Made by a program: the position numbers and the translations under genes
Notes under the pieces: model-generated
What the model saw: only the letters and a program-made list of their open reading frames with translations
Databases searched by the model: none
What the model was told of the DNA's origin: nothing
DNA from: an uncultured Pelagibacteraceae bacterium
GTDB taxonomy: Bacteria; Pseudomonadota; Alphaproteobacteria; Pelagibacterales; Pelagibacteraceae
Length of the DNA stretch: 64,000 bases
Reading direction: 5' to 3'
Assembly (NCBI GenBank): GCA_902598015.1
Contig: CACJZT010000005.1
Location: forward strand, 1-64,000
In this document: one piece after another, positions 9,497-18,050 of the stretch
Numbering within the stretch: position 1 is the stretch's first letter
Layout: each line of letters starts with the position of its first letter

Positions 9497-10776
9497 TGCT
9501 TAGCTAATTTGTAGGCAAAGTTTTTACCAAGGTTATTTTTTAATTCATTATTGAATCTTGAACCCTCAGCACCGTCAATAATTCTATGATCGTAAGAGAG
9601 AGATAAAGGCAACATTGTTCTAGGTTTAAATTGTCCATCAATATAAACAGGTTTAATATAAGTCCTTCCAATTCCTAAAATAGCAACCTCAGGATAATTT
9701 ATTATAGGAGTAAAATAAGTTCCTCCAATACCACCTAGGCTTGTTATAGTTATGGATCCTCCATAAAACTCTTTTTTATCTATCTTCAAATTTCGGCAAT
9801 CATCACTAACTTTTTTTAGGTCCTTGCTTATTTGATCTATATTCTTTTGATTAGCATTTCTTATTTTTGGCACCATTAAACCATTGGGAGTATCAACTGC
9901 AATTCCTACATGGAAGTATTTTTTTAATGTTATTTTTCCATTTTCAATATTATCAATAGAACTATTAAAACTTGGAAAAACTTTTAAAGCTTCCACAACT
10001 GCCTTTATAATAAATGCCAATGGAGTAATTTTCTTTTTTTCTCCAGTAAAAGTATCAGTCAAATTTTGTCTAAATTCTTCTAGCTCAGTAATATCTGCTT
10101 CATCACAACTAGTAACATGCGGTATTGTTTGCCAAGAATTTGATAAATGTGGAGCAGCAATTCTTTTAATTCTTGGTATATCTTGAATTTCTACATCTCC
10201 AAAATCAGCGTGATCATATTCTGAGGGCTTTATAGATGGAGCCTTCTTTTCCTCTTGAGGTTTATTAAAATTAGAAGATACGAATTTTTTTATATCTTCC
10301 TCTATAATTCTTCCTGATCTTTGTGATCCAGTAATATTATTAATATCAACACCAAGTTCTCTTGCAAATTTTCTAGTTTTTGGGCTAGCAAGTGCTTTGC
10401 TTGATTTGAATACACTAACTCTATTATTATTTAATATTTCTTTTGGTTTTGAAATTACGTTTTCTGATGGTTTTTGTATAATAGTTTCTTCTTTAATCTC
10501 TTTGACCTCTTCTTCAATTTGCTCATCTGGTTTTTCTTCTTCTGAACCAATTATTAGTATTGATGAACCCTCTGAAACCTTATCACCAACTTTTAAATTA
10601 ACTTTTTTAACACTACCTGAGTATGGGCTTGGTATCTCAACACTTGATTTATCGCTTTCTATTGTAATTATCGGATCATCTTTATTAATATTTGATCCTG
10701 CCTCTATTAACACCTCAATTACTTCAACATCTTTAAAATCACCAATGTTAGGAACTAATACTTCTTTCTCGCTCAT
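9493..10776 (-). CDS. aceF: pyruvate dehydrogenase E2, dihydrolipoyl acetyltransferase
   Basis: E2 core of the pyruvate dehydrogenase complex (427 aa); it transfers the acetyl group from lipoamide to CoA. One N-terminal lipoyl domain (about 1-78) has the modified lysine K43 in ESDKSSVEIP. A flexible linker follows, then the peripheral subunit-binding domain (ASPKTRKFARELGVD region, about 130-170) and the catalytic domain ending with SYDHRIIDGAEG, which carries the active-site His and Asp. E. coli AceF has three lipoyl domains; here there is one on E2 and a second on E1. It follows aceE with a TAATG overlap. No E3 gene is in the window. Confidence 0.95.
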   Translation of the reverse strand: MSEKEVLVPNIGDFKDVEVIEVLIEAGSNINKDDPIITIESDKSSVEIPSPYSGSVKKVNLKVGDKVSEGSSILIIGSEEEKPDEQIEEEVKEIKEETIIQKPSENVISKPKEILNNNRVSVFKSSKALASPKTRKFARELGVDINNITGSQRSGRIIEEDIKKFVSSNFNKPQEEKKAPSIKPSEYDHADFGDVEIQDIPRIKRIAAPHLSNSWQTIPHVTSCDEADITELEEFRQNLTDTFTGEKKKITPLAFIIKAVVEALKVFPSFNSSIDNIENGKITLKKYFHVGIAVDTPNGLMVPKIRNANQKNIDQISKDLKKVSDDCRNLKIDKKEFYGGSITITSLGGIGGTYFTPIINYPEVAILGIGRTYIKPVYIDGQFKPRTMLPLSLSYDHRIIDGAEGSRFNNELKNNLGKNFAYKLAKQ

Positions 10777-13700
10777 TATAATTTTGTGGGCATAGGTTTA
10801 TCTTTATCAATTTTATATTTTTTAATTGCATCTACCGCATGTTTAGAAGCAATTAATTGTTCATTAGATAAAATACTTAAGCCATATGCAACTATATGCT
10901 CTTTATCGACCTCAAAAAATTTTCTTAGATTTTTTCTTGTATCACTTCTACCAAATCCATCTGTACCCAATGAATAAAAACTTTTATTTATGTAAGGTCT
11001 AATTTGGTCAGAATTCATTCTCATGTAATCTGAAGCTGCTAAAATAGGACCTTCGGTTTTTCCAAGACATTTTTCAACGTAAGAGATTTTTTTCTCTCCT
11101 CCTGGATTAAGCAAATTATACCTTTCTGTTTCAAGTCCATCTCTTCTTAATTCATTAAAACTGGTAACACTCCATACTTCACTATCAACTTGATATTCAT
11201 TTTGTAAAATTTCTGCTGCTTCAATCATCTCTCTTAAAATTGTTCCTGAACCCAATAATTGAATCTTATTTTTTTTATTCTTGCTGAAATCTTTTATTTT
11301 ATACATCCCTTTTAATATGCCTTCTTCACAATCTTTGGGCATCTCTGGATGAGAATAATTTTCATTCATTGTTGTAATATAGTAAAAAATATTTTCATGT
11401 TTTTCATGCATTCTTCTTAAACCTTCTTTAAAAATTGTAGCTAATTCATAATGAAAGGTTGGATCATAAGAAACACAATTTGGAATTGTTGATGCTAATA
11501 AATGACTGTGACCATCTTGGTGTTGAAGGCCTTCTCCAGCCAAAGTTGTTCTTCCAGCTGTAGCTCCAATTAGAAATCCTCTTGTTTGACTATCTCCAGC
11601 TGCCCACGCAAAATCGCCAGTTCTTTGAAAACCAAACATAGAATAAAAAAGATAAATTGGTATCATTTCTATATCATGATTTGAATACGATGTTCCTGCA
11701 GCTATCCATGATGCCATGGATCCAGCCTCATTTATTCCTTCCTCTAAAACTTGACCACTTTTCTCTTCCTTGTAAGAGCTTAATTGAGCTGAGTCCTCTG
11801 GCTCATATTTTTGACCTTCATGTGCATATATACCTATTTTTTGGAAAAAACCTTCCATACCAAATGTTCTTGCTTCATCAGGGATTATTGGAACAAGTCT
11901 TGGAGCAACATTTTTATCTCTTAGCAAATTCGTCAACATCCTAACAAGTGCCATAGTAGTTGACATTTCTTTTTCACCAGTTGATTTTTTCATAAAGTCA
12001 AAAATATCATTACTTGGTGTTTTGATTGGTTTCGAAAAAGACGATCTCTCAGGAATATATCCTCCTAAAGCCAATCTTCTTTTTTTTAAGTATTTTATTT
12101 CCTCTGAATTTTCATCAGGTCTAAAGTATTCTATATTTTTGACTTGTTCATCTGTTAATGGAACATCAAATCTATCTCTATAATATAGCAAATCATCTAC
12201 ACCTAATTTTTTTTGCTGATGGGTTGTATTTATACTTTCACCAGATTTTCCCATACCGTATCCTTTAATCGTTTTAGCTAATATGACTGTTGGTCTGTCT
12301 TTTGTATTAATAGCTTTATGATAAGCAGCATAAACTTTATGCGGGTCGTGACCGCCTCTATTTAATTTCCAAATATCGCTATCCGTATAACTTGTAACTA
12401 GATTTTTAAGTTCAGGGTATTTCCCAAAGAAGTTATCTCTAACATATAAGCCACCTTTTGCTTTAAAGGCTTGGTATTCTCCATCAACTGCTTCGTTCAT
12501 TCTTTTTACAAGTAAACCTGTTTTATCATTTGCGAGTAAAGGATCCCAATATGATCCCCAAATGACTTTTATTACATTCCATCCAGCTCCTCTAAAAATT
12601 CCTTCTAATTCTTGAATAATTTTACCATTGCCTCTTACTGGACCATCTAATCTTTGTAGGTTGCAGTTCACAACATAAATCAAGTTGTCTAACTTTTCTC
12701 TTGCTGCTAAACCAATAGATCCTAGAGCTTCAGGCTCGTCTATTTCACCATCTCCTAAGAAAGACCAAACTTTTCTATTCTCATCTTTTATTAATTTTCT
12801 ATTAATAAGATATTTCATAAATCTTGCCTGATAGGTTGCCATCATTGGTCCAAGACCCATGGAAACAGTTGGAAACTGCCAAAACTTAGGCATCAGCCAT
12901 GGATGAGGATAAGATGACAAACCTCCTGGGTAAACTTCCTGTCTGAATCTATCTAATTGCTTCTCGTCAAGTCTTCCTTCCAAAAAAGCTCTAGCGTAAA
13001 TACCTGGCGCTGAATGTCCTTGGAAATAAATTAAATCTCCACCAAATTTATTGCTTTTAGCTCTCCAAAAATGATTCATTCCTATATCATAAAGAGTTGC
13101 TGCTGAAGCAAATGTCCCAATGTGACCTCCTAATGAAGGATCTCTCATGTTTGCTCTGACAACCATCACTGCTGAATTCCATCGAATTAGTGCTCTGATT
13201 TTTCTCTCGATATTTTGATCGCCTGGAGATTTTATCTCTTCATCTGCTGGTATAGTGTTTATGTATGGTGTATTTTGGGTGTAGGGTATATTTGATCCCT
13301 CTTTATATGCCTGATCAATTAATTGTTTAATTAAAAAATGAGCTCTCTCAGGTCCTTCGGAATGTACTACAGCAGACAAAGATTCTAACCATTCTTTTGT
13401 CTCTTGAGGATCAATATCATTATTATTTTCAACTATTTCTAATCTCTCATTATGTTCTTCTACTTGTGTATTTTCTACTTTAATCTCTTTATGTGCACTC
13501 GTATCTAATTCAGAATTATTATATCCATTAGAATTTTCCGCTTCGGCAATTATTTTTTCCGTTGCAGGTGGTATCTTTTCAATAGTTTCTTGTTTTTGCT
13601 GAGTTCCATTCTCAGAGGATAATGTTAGTATCAAATCTCCTTTAGAAACTTTATCACCAATTTTTATGTTAATGCTATCTACAACACCCTCAAAAGCAGA

Positions 13701-13844
13701 TGGTACTTCAACACTTGATTTATCACTTTCTAAAGTTATTACAGGGTCATTCTTAGAGATTTTATCTCCTTCTTTTACAAGAATTTCTATGATTTCTACT
13801 TCTTCAAAATCTCCAATATCTGGAACTAGTAATTTTTCACTCAT
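10776..13844 (-). CDS. aceE: pyruvate dehydrogenase E1 (AceE type) with fused N-terminal lipoyl domain
   Basis: Homodimeric-type E1 that decarboxylates pyruvate with thiamine diphosphate. At 1022 aa it is about 135 longer than E. coli AceE. The extra part is a complete lipoyl domain (residues 1-78, lysine K42 in ESDKSSVEVP), closely matching that of the neighbouring AceF, plus an acidic Gln/Glu/Asn-rich linker (about 79-142). The E1 body starts at DIDPQETKEWL (about 143). The thiamine motif GDGEIDEPEALG through NCNLQRLDG is intact. It leads the operon aceE-aceF-dioxygenase-EamA. The same lipoyl module on E1 and E2 suggests duplication from aceF; this is inference. Confidence 0.95.
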   Translation of the reverse strand: MSEKLLVPDIGDFEEVEIIEILVKEGDKISKNDPVITLESDKSSVEVPSAFEGVVDSINIKIGDKVSKGDLILTLSSENGTQQKQETIEKIPPATEKIIAEAENSNGYNNSELDTSAHKEIKVENTQVEEHNERLEIVENNNDIDPQETKEWLESLSAVVHSEGPERAHFLIKQLIDQAYKEGSNIPYTQNTPYINTIPADEEIKSPGDQNIERKIRALIRWNSAVMVVRANMRDPSLGGHIGTFASAATLYDIGMNHFWRAKSNKFGGDLIYFQGHSAPGIYARAFLEGRLDEKQLDRFRQEVYPGGLSSYPHPWLMPKFWQFPTVSMGLGPMMATYQARFMKYLINRKLIKDENRKVWSFLGDGEIDEPEALGSIGLAAREKLDNLIYVVNCNLQRLDGPVRGNGKIIQELEGIFRGAGWNVIKVIWGSYWDPLLANDKTGLLVKRMNEAVDGEYQAFKAKGGLYVRDNFFGKYPELKNLVTSYTDSDIWKLNRGGHDPHKVYAAYHKAINTKDRPTVILAKTIKGYGMGKSGESINTTHQQKKLGVDDLLYYRDRFDVPLTDEQVKNIEYFRPDENSEEIKYLKKRRLALGGYIPERSSFSKPIKTPSNDIFDFMKKSTGEKEMSTTMALVRMLTNLLRDKNVAPRLVPIIPDEARTFGMEGFFQKIGIYAHEGQKYEPEDSAQLSSYKEEKSGQVLEEGINEAGSMASWIAAGTSYSNHDIEMIPIYLFYSMFGFQRTGDFAWAAGDSQTRGFLIGATAGRTTLAGEGLQHQDGHSHLLASTIPNCVSYDPTFHYELATIFKEGLRRMHEKHENIFYYITTMNENYSHPEMPKDCEEGILKGMYKIKDFSKNKKNKIQLLGSGTILREMIEAAEILQNEYQVDSEVWSVTSFNELRRDGLETERYNLLNPGGEKKISYVEKCLGKTEGPILAASDYMRMNSDQIRPYINKSFYSLGTDGFGRSDTRKNLRKFFEVDKEHIVAYGLSILSNEQLIASKHAVDAIKKYKIDKDKPMPTKL

Positions 13845-13954
13845 TTCGCTATTTGTATATATATATATTATTTACTTTTAATAGATGTATATTTTTGACC
13901 ATTATTAAAATTTAGTAAAATTAATAATAAATGTTAAAAGAATAGATTATAATA

Positions 13955-14031
13955 GCGCCTGTAGCTCAATTGGATAGAGCGCTTGGCTACGGACCAGGAG
14001 GTTCTGGGTTCGACTCCTAGCAGGCGCACCA
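13955..14031 (+). tRNA. tRNA-Arg (ACG)
   Basis: A 77 nt cloverleaf. The 7 bp acceptor stem pairs GCGCCTG with CAGGCGC, followed by the A discriminator and an encoded CCA (14029-14031). The D-arm contains AGCTCAATTGGATAGAGC, the anticodon stem pairs CTTGG with CCAGG around the loop CTACGGA (anticodon ACG), and the T-loop is GTTCGACTC. A34 would need deamination to inosine to read CGC and CGA. It is divergent from aceE. Confidence 0.97.
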
Positions 14032-14044
14032 AAAAGAAGGAAAA

Positions 14045-14128
14045 ATGAAAATATCTTTGCAAAAATCTGTAATTTATTTTTTTGTAATAGTGTTAATAAT
14101 ATTATTTTTAATAACTTTAATAATTTAA
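14045..14128 (+). CDS. putative 27-residue single-helix membrane peptide
   Basis: Short ORF not recognised as any family. It starts MKISLQKS and continues as one unbroken hydrophobic stretch to the end, i.e. a single membrane span with almost no soluble part. A good Shine-Dalgarno AGAAGG sits 4 nt before the ATG. Its stop overlaps the ATG of the thioesterase gene (TAATG), suggesting translational coupling. It lies 13 nt after tRNA-Arg, so it may be on the tRNA read-through transcript. It could also be a leader peptide for the thioesterase rather than a functional protein. Confidence 0.45.
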   Translation: MKISLQKSVIYFFVIVLIILFLITLII

Positions 14129-14547
14129 TGAAAAAATTTAAACAAATTAGCGTTAAAAAAGGTTTCATGAGACACAATGGTGGTTTGCTACTAAGAGATA
14201 TCTCAAAAACTAAATATGAATTTAAAACTAAAATAAAAAAAAACCATCTTAACAGAGCTGGCATAACACATGGTGGGTATATAGCATCGATCATAGATAC
14301 CGGGTGTGGATCTGGAGCCCATAGAATTTCGGGTAATCAGCCTTGTGTAACTATAACACTTAATATTAACTTTATCGGACCTTCAACTATTGGTGATGAA
14401 ATTTTTGGATATGTAAAAATTAAAAAAAAAACAAAAAGCATGGTTTTTTTAGAGTGCTATTTAGAATGTAAAGGTAAAATAATTGCATCTGCAACAGGTA
14501 TTTGGAAAATACTTCAACGTAAGTTACCCCATGCAGGTCTAAGCTAA
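14128..14547 (+). CDS. PaaI-family hotdog thioesterase
   Basis: 139-residue single hotdog-domain protein. The family signature is present: an Asn followed by GITHGGYIASIIDTGCG, where the HGG and the Asp are the acyl-CoA thioesterase features, and a second strand with TITLNINFIGPS. It probably hydrolyses an acyl-CoA thioester of unknown chain type. Its ATG overlaps the stop of the small peptide upstream. It converges on the TRAP permease gene with a 4 bp overlap. Confidence 0.85.
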   Translation: MKKFKQISVKKGFMRHNGGLLLRDISKTKYEFKTKIKKNHLNRAGITHGGYIASIIDTGCGSGAHRISGNQPCVTITLNINFIGPSTIGDEIFGYVKIKKKTKSMVFLECYLECKGKIIASATGIWKILQRKLPHAGLS

Positions 14548-16865
14548 ATTCTTCTTCTTATATTTAAATAACCAAAGATTGATAAAAGAATAAGAGCGAT
14601 AGGATAAATTATTTCTTTTTTTGGTCTATTCTGATTTTCAATTTTAAATTCATTAATAATATCTCCCATATCTAAACCAGATTTTTTTGCAATGCCATTC
14701 CATTTTAAAGTATCAATTATGGTTTTATTATCTTCTACAACTAAGCTCATTCCATAATCATCTAAACTGAAATTTTCATCAAAACTATTTTTTTCAATTA
14801 CAAATAATTTATATCTTTCGCCATACTCTGTAAGTCTAGTAATTTTAATTCTTATCTCTTTATTATAATCAAACTGTTTTTTGTTTATTTCTTCAATACT
14901 TAAATAGTTATATTTTGGGTAAAATTTATTTAGAATAAATTCTGGAGATAATAATGATATTGAAATTATTAAAAAAATAATAATCTCATACCATCTCAGT
15001 TTATTTATAAACCATCCCTGAGTAGCAGAAGTAAATACTAAAATCCCAATCAAAGAGGTTGCTATGATCATTAAGCCATGCCATATACTTTCAATACCAA
15101 TTAATAATAACTCGCTGTTAAATAAAAATACAATAGGAAGTATTCCTGTTCTAAGACTATACCAAAATGCCTGGGCTCCTGTTCTTAATGGGTCTCCACC
15201 AGAAATAGCAGCAGCTGCGTAAGATGCTAAGCCAACTGGAGGTGTTACGTCTGCCATTAGACCAAAATAGAATACGAATAAATGAACCGCAATTAAAGGA
15301 AAAATAAATCCTGATGCATTTCCAACATCAACAAGAACAGTTGCCATTAGAGACGCTACAACAACATAGTTTGCCGTAGTTGGCAAACCCATACCTAGCA
15401 GTAAACACAAAATAATAGTCAAAAATAAAAGAATAATAACATTATCTTTTGCAATCGACTCGATTACAATTATTAAATTAGTGCTCAAACCTGTAGATCC
15501 AACTGCACCAACTATAATACCTGCTGTTGCAATTGCTATTCCGACACTAACCATATTCAAGGCGCCCTTTTCGAAACCAACAACAGTTTGGTTATACCAA
15601 TATATTAAAGCATTCTTAAAGTTCTTTTCTTTGAAAAATTTATTTATAAGATTAACTATAATTAATGTTATTGTTGCAAAAAAAATAGAGTAAGAAGCTG
15701 TAAGCCTCATATAAACTAGTAGATATATGAGAACGAATATTGGAACTAAAAAATGTATTCCTTCAAAAAAAGTTTTTTTTAATTTTGGAATATCGTTTTC
15801 ATCCATACCTTTTAAATTTAATTTAAGCGCTTCAAGGTGAGATATATAAAATAGTGCAATGTAAGAAATTATAGCTGGTAAAAAAGCATGTTTGACAACT
15901 TCAAAATATGTAACTCCAATAAAACTTGCCATCACAAAAGCTGCTGCTCCCATAACTGGAGGCATTATTTGACCATTAACTGATGAAGATACTTCGATTG
16001 CACCCGCTTTTTCTTTTGAAAAACCTGTCTTTTTCATAATTGGAATTGTAAATGTTCCCGTTGTAACTGTATTAGCAATTGATGATCCTGAGATTAATCC
16101 TGTCATACCAGATCCAAGAATAGCTGCTTTGGCAGGACCACCTCGCATTTTTCCAACCATTGCAAAAGCTAAATCTAAAAAATATTTGCCTCCTCCAGCA
16201 GTTTCTAAAAGTGCTCCAAAAAGTACAAAGAGAAAAATGAAATCAACTGAAACACCTATTGGGATTCCAAAAATTGCTTCTTGATCAAACCATTGAAAAC
16301 CAACTAAACGTTTTAATGATAATCCACCATGCGAAATTATATCTGGTGCATATTTACCAAAATAAGAAAATAACAAAAAACAAACCGCAATAACGACTAA
16401 TGGGATGCCTATTACTCTGCGTGTAGCCTCTAGAAGAATTAATATTCCAATTATTCCTAATATTAACTCAATTGGAATGGTAAAATTATCGGAAAGATTT
16501 ATTTTAAGTAATATTCCACCCCTATCTACTAATTGATCATAAAAAAAATAAATATATAAACAACAAACCGCACCCGTTATCGCAATTAATATATCTATAA
16601 AATTTACTTTTTTACCCCGTGCATATGGAAATATTAAAAAAGCTAACAAAAGTGCAAAACCAAGATGAATTGCTCTAGCAGGTAAACCTTTAAACATTCC
16701 AAAATTAAGCCAAAATGGAAATGGAGAAGCATACCAAAGCTGGAATAAAGACCAAGTTATTGCAATAACTGCAACTAACTTTAAATGAAATCCTGATAGG
16801 TTTCTTGTAGGAGAAAGATCTTCTTTAATCTTATTTTCAATTTTTTTTTCTATGTCTGCTGACAT
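14544..16865 (-). CDS. TAXI-type TRAP transporter fused permease (4TM-12TM)
   Basis: 773-residue fusion of the small (DctQ-like, N-terminal about 200 residues) and large (DctM-like) membrane subunits of a TAXI-TRAP transporter, a sodium- or proton-driven uptake system with a periplasmic binding protein. The DctM part shows ILGSGMTGLISGSSIANTV and GLPTTANYVVVASLMA. The C-terminal ~130 residues match the DUF3394-type extension found on TAXI permeases, ending in a final helix and basic tail. The cognate binding protein is encoded just upstream, separated by a terminator-like hairpin whose U-tract ends 14 nt before this ATG. Substrate unknown. Confidence 0.93.
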   Translation of the reverse strand: MSADIEKKIENKIKEDLSPTRNLSGFHLKLVAVIAITWSLFQLWYASPFPFWLNFGMFKGLPARAIHLGFALLLAFLIFPYARGKKVNFIDILIAITGAVCCLYIYFFYDQLVDRGGILLKINLSDNFTIPIELILGIIGILILLEATRRVIGIPLVVIAVCFLLFSYFGKYAPDIISHGGLSLKRLVGFQWFDQEAIFGIPIGVSVDFIFLFVLFGALLETAGGGKYFLDLAFAMVGKMRGGPAKAAILGSGMTGLISGSSIANTVTTGTFTIPIMKKTGFSKEKAGAIEVSSSVNGQIMPPVMGAAAFVMASFIGVTYFEVVKHAFLPAIISYIALFYISHLEALKLNLKGMDENDIPKLKKTFFEGIHFLVPIFVLIYLLVYMRLTASYSIFFATITLIIVNLINKFFKEKNFKNALIYWYNQTVVGFEKGALNMVSVGIAIATAGIIVGAVGSTGLSTNLIIVIESIAKDNVIILLFLTIILCLLLGMGLPTTANYVVVASLMATVLVDVGNASGFIFPLIAVHLFVFYFGLMADVTPPVGLASYAAAAISGGDPLRTGAQAFWYSLRTGILPIVFLFNSELLLIGIESIWHGLMIIATSLIGILVFTSATQGWFINKLRWYEIIIFLIISISLLSPEFILNKFYPKYNYLSIEEINKKQFDYNKEIRIKITRLTEYGERYKLFVIEKNSFDENFSLDDYGMSLVVEDNKTIIDTLKWNGIAKKSGLDMGDIINEFKIENQNRPKKEIIYPIALILLSIFGYLNIRRRI

Positions 16866-16879
16866 TCAGCTTAATATAT

Positions 16880-16910
16880 AAAAAAAAAGGCCCAATAGAT
16901 ATATTGGGCC
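16880..16910 (-). terminator. hairpin with U9 tract between TRAP binding-protein and permease genes
   Basis: Perfect 9 bp stem: GGCCCAATA (16889-16897) pairs with TATTGGGCC (16902-16910) around the loop GATA. Read on the minus strand the stem is followed by nine T (16888-16880), a textbook intrinsic terminator. It lies after the binding-protein gene and before the permease gene, so the permease depends on read-through. This would lower permease mRNA relative to the binding protein. Confidence 0.9.
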
Positions 16911-16934
16911 TCAATTTTTTTTATATAGATTTAA

Positions 16935-17942
16935 TTACATTAAACCAGCTTCTTTGTAGTATTTAACAGCTCCAGGATGAAGTGGTGCTGATAAACCATC
17001 AGCTATCATATTTTTTTTCTCTAAAGGAGCAAAAGCTGGGTGTTGTTTTCTAAAATCATCAAAATTTTCAAAAACAGCTTTTGTAACTTGGTAAACTAAA
17101 TCTTCTGATACATCCACACTTGTTACTACAGTAGCTTTAACACCGAATGTAGTTACATCTTTTTTCTGTTTAGTATAAGTACCTTTTGGAATTGTTGCAG
17201 ATGCATAATAATCAGCTCCACTTATAATTCCATCAATTACATCTCCTGTTAAATTGATTGGCATAGCTTTAGCTGCACATGTTGCTGCTTGTTCCATTGC
17301 CCCATTTGGAAAACCTACTGAATATCCAAACGCATCAATTTTACCATCACATAGAGCTTTTACTTGCTCTGAAGATGTTAGCTCAGTAACTGATTTAAAG
17401 AAACTGTTATCAACACCCATAGCTTTCATTAATTCTTCCATTGTTCCTCTTTGACCAGAACCTGGGTTCCCAATGTTTACGACTTTTCCTTTAAGACCCA
17501 TAAAATCTTTGACTTTTGCTTTTTTTCTAGCCCAGATTTGAAATGGCTCGTTATGTACTGAGAAGACAGCTCTTAAATTTTTGAATTGTTTTCCTTCCCA
17601 TTTGCTTGATCCATTGTAAGCATGATATTGCCAGTCAGATTGTGCTACACCAAATTGAAACTCGCCATCTTTTATTTGTCCGATGTTATAATTTGAGCCT
17701 CCAGTTGAAGGAGCAGTGCATCTGTAAGCTTTATCTTTCATACCTTTTTTTCTACCATGCTCAGCACTAATCGCTGACTTGTGTAACATTTTACAAATGG
17801 CGTTTCCTGTCTGAAAGTAAACTCCAGTTGGTCCTCCTGTGCCTATTGTAAAAAACTCTGCTGATTTTGCTATTGATCCAAATGAAAATATAGCAGCAAA
17901 TATAATCAGAGAGCTTGATATTGTTGATAATATTTTTTTCAT
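16935..17942 (-). CDS. TAXI-family TRAP transporter substrate-binding protein
   Basis: 335-residue periplasmic binding protein of the TAXI (TRAP-associated extracytoplasmic immunogenic) family. It has a signal peptide (MKK, then a hydrophobic core, ending near GSIAKSA-EF). The TAXI hallmarks are FFTIGTGGPTGVYFQTGNAIC at the mature N terminus, TGGSNYNIGQI, and GNPGSGQRGTMEELM in the middle. It captures a small organic acid or amino acid for the fused permease; the ligand cannot be assigned. It is the first gene of the pair, with its promoter in 17943-18050. Confidence 0.94.
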   Translation of the reverse strand: MKKILSTISSSLIIFAAIFSFGSIAKSAEFFTIGTGGPTGVYFQTGNAICKMLHKSAISAEHGRKKGMKDKAYRCTAPSTGGSNYNIGQIKDGEFQFGVAQSDWQYHAYNGSSKWEGKQFKNLRAVFSVHNEPFQIWARKKAKVKDFMGLKGKVVNIGNPGSGQRGTMEELMKAMGVDNSFFKSVTELTSSEQVKALCDGKIDAFGYSVGFPNGAMEQAATCAAKAMPINLTGDVIDGIISGADYYASATIPKGTYTKQKKDVTTFGVKATVVTSVDVSEDLVYQVTKAVFENFDDFRKQHPAFAPLEKKNMIADGLSAPLHPGAVKYYKEAGLM

Positions 17943-18050
17943 ATACCCTCTCTAAAGTTTTAAAATCGAATCTAACTATTTATTACTTCGAGTGTCTAGT
18001 AAATTCATTGAATATAAGTGTTGTTAATTAAGGAATTTTTAAATTGATTA

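Noticed and set aside
13948-13953. TATAAT as the tRNA-Arg -10 hexamer
   Set aside because: It ends 1 bp before the mature tRNA, so transcription would start inside the tRNA; the promoter must be further upstream.
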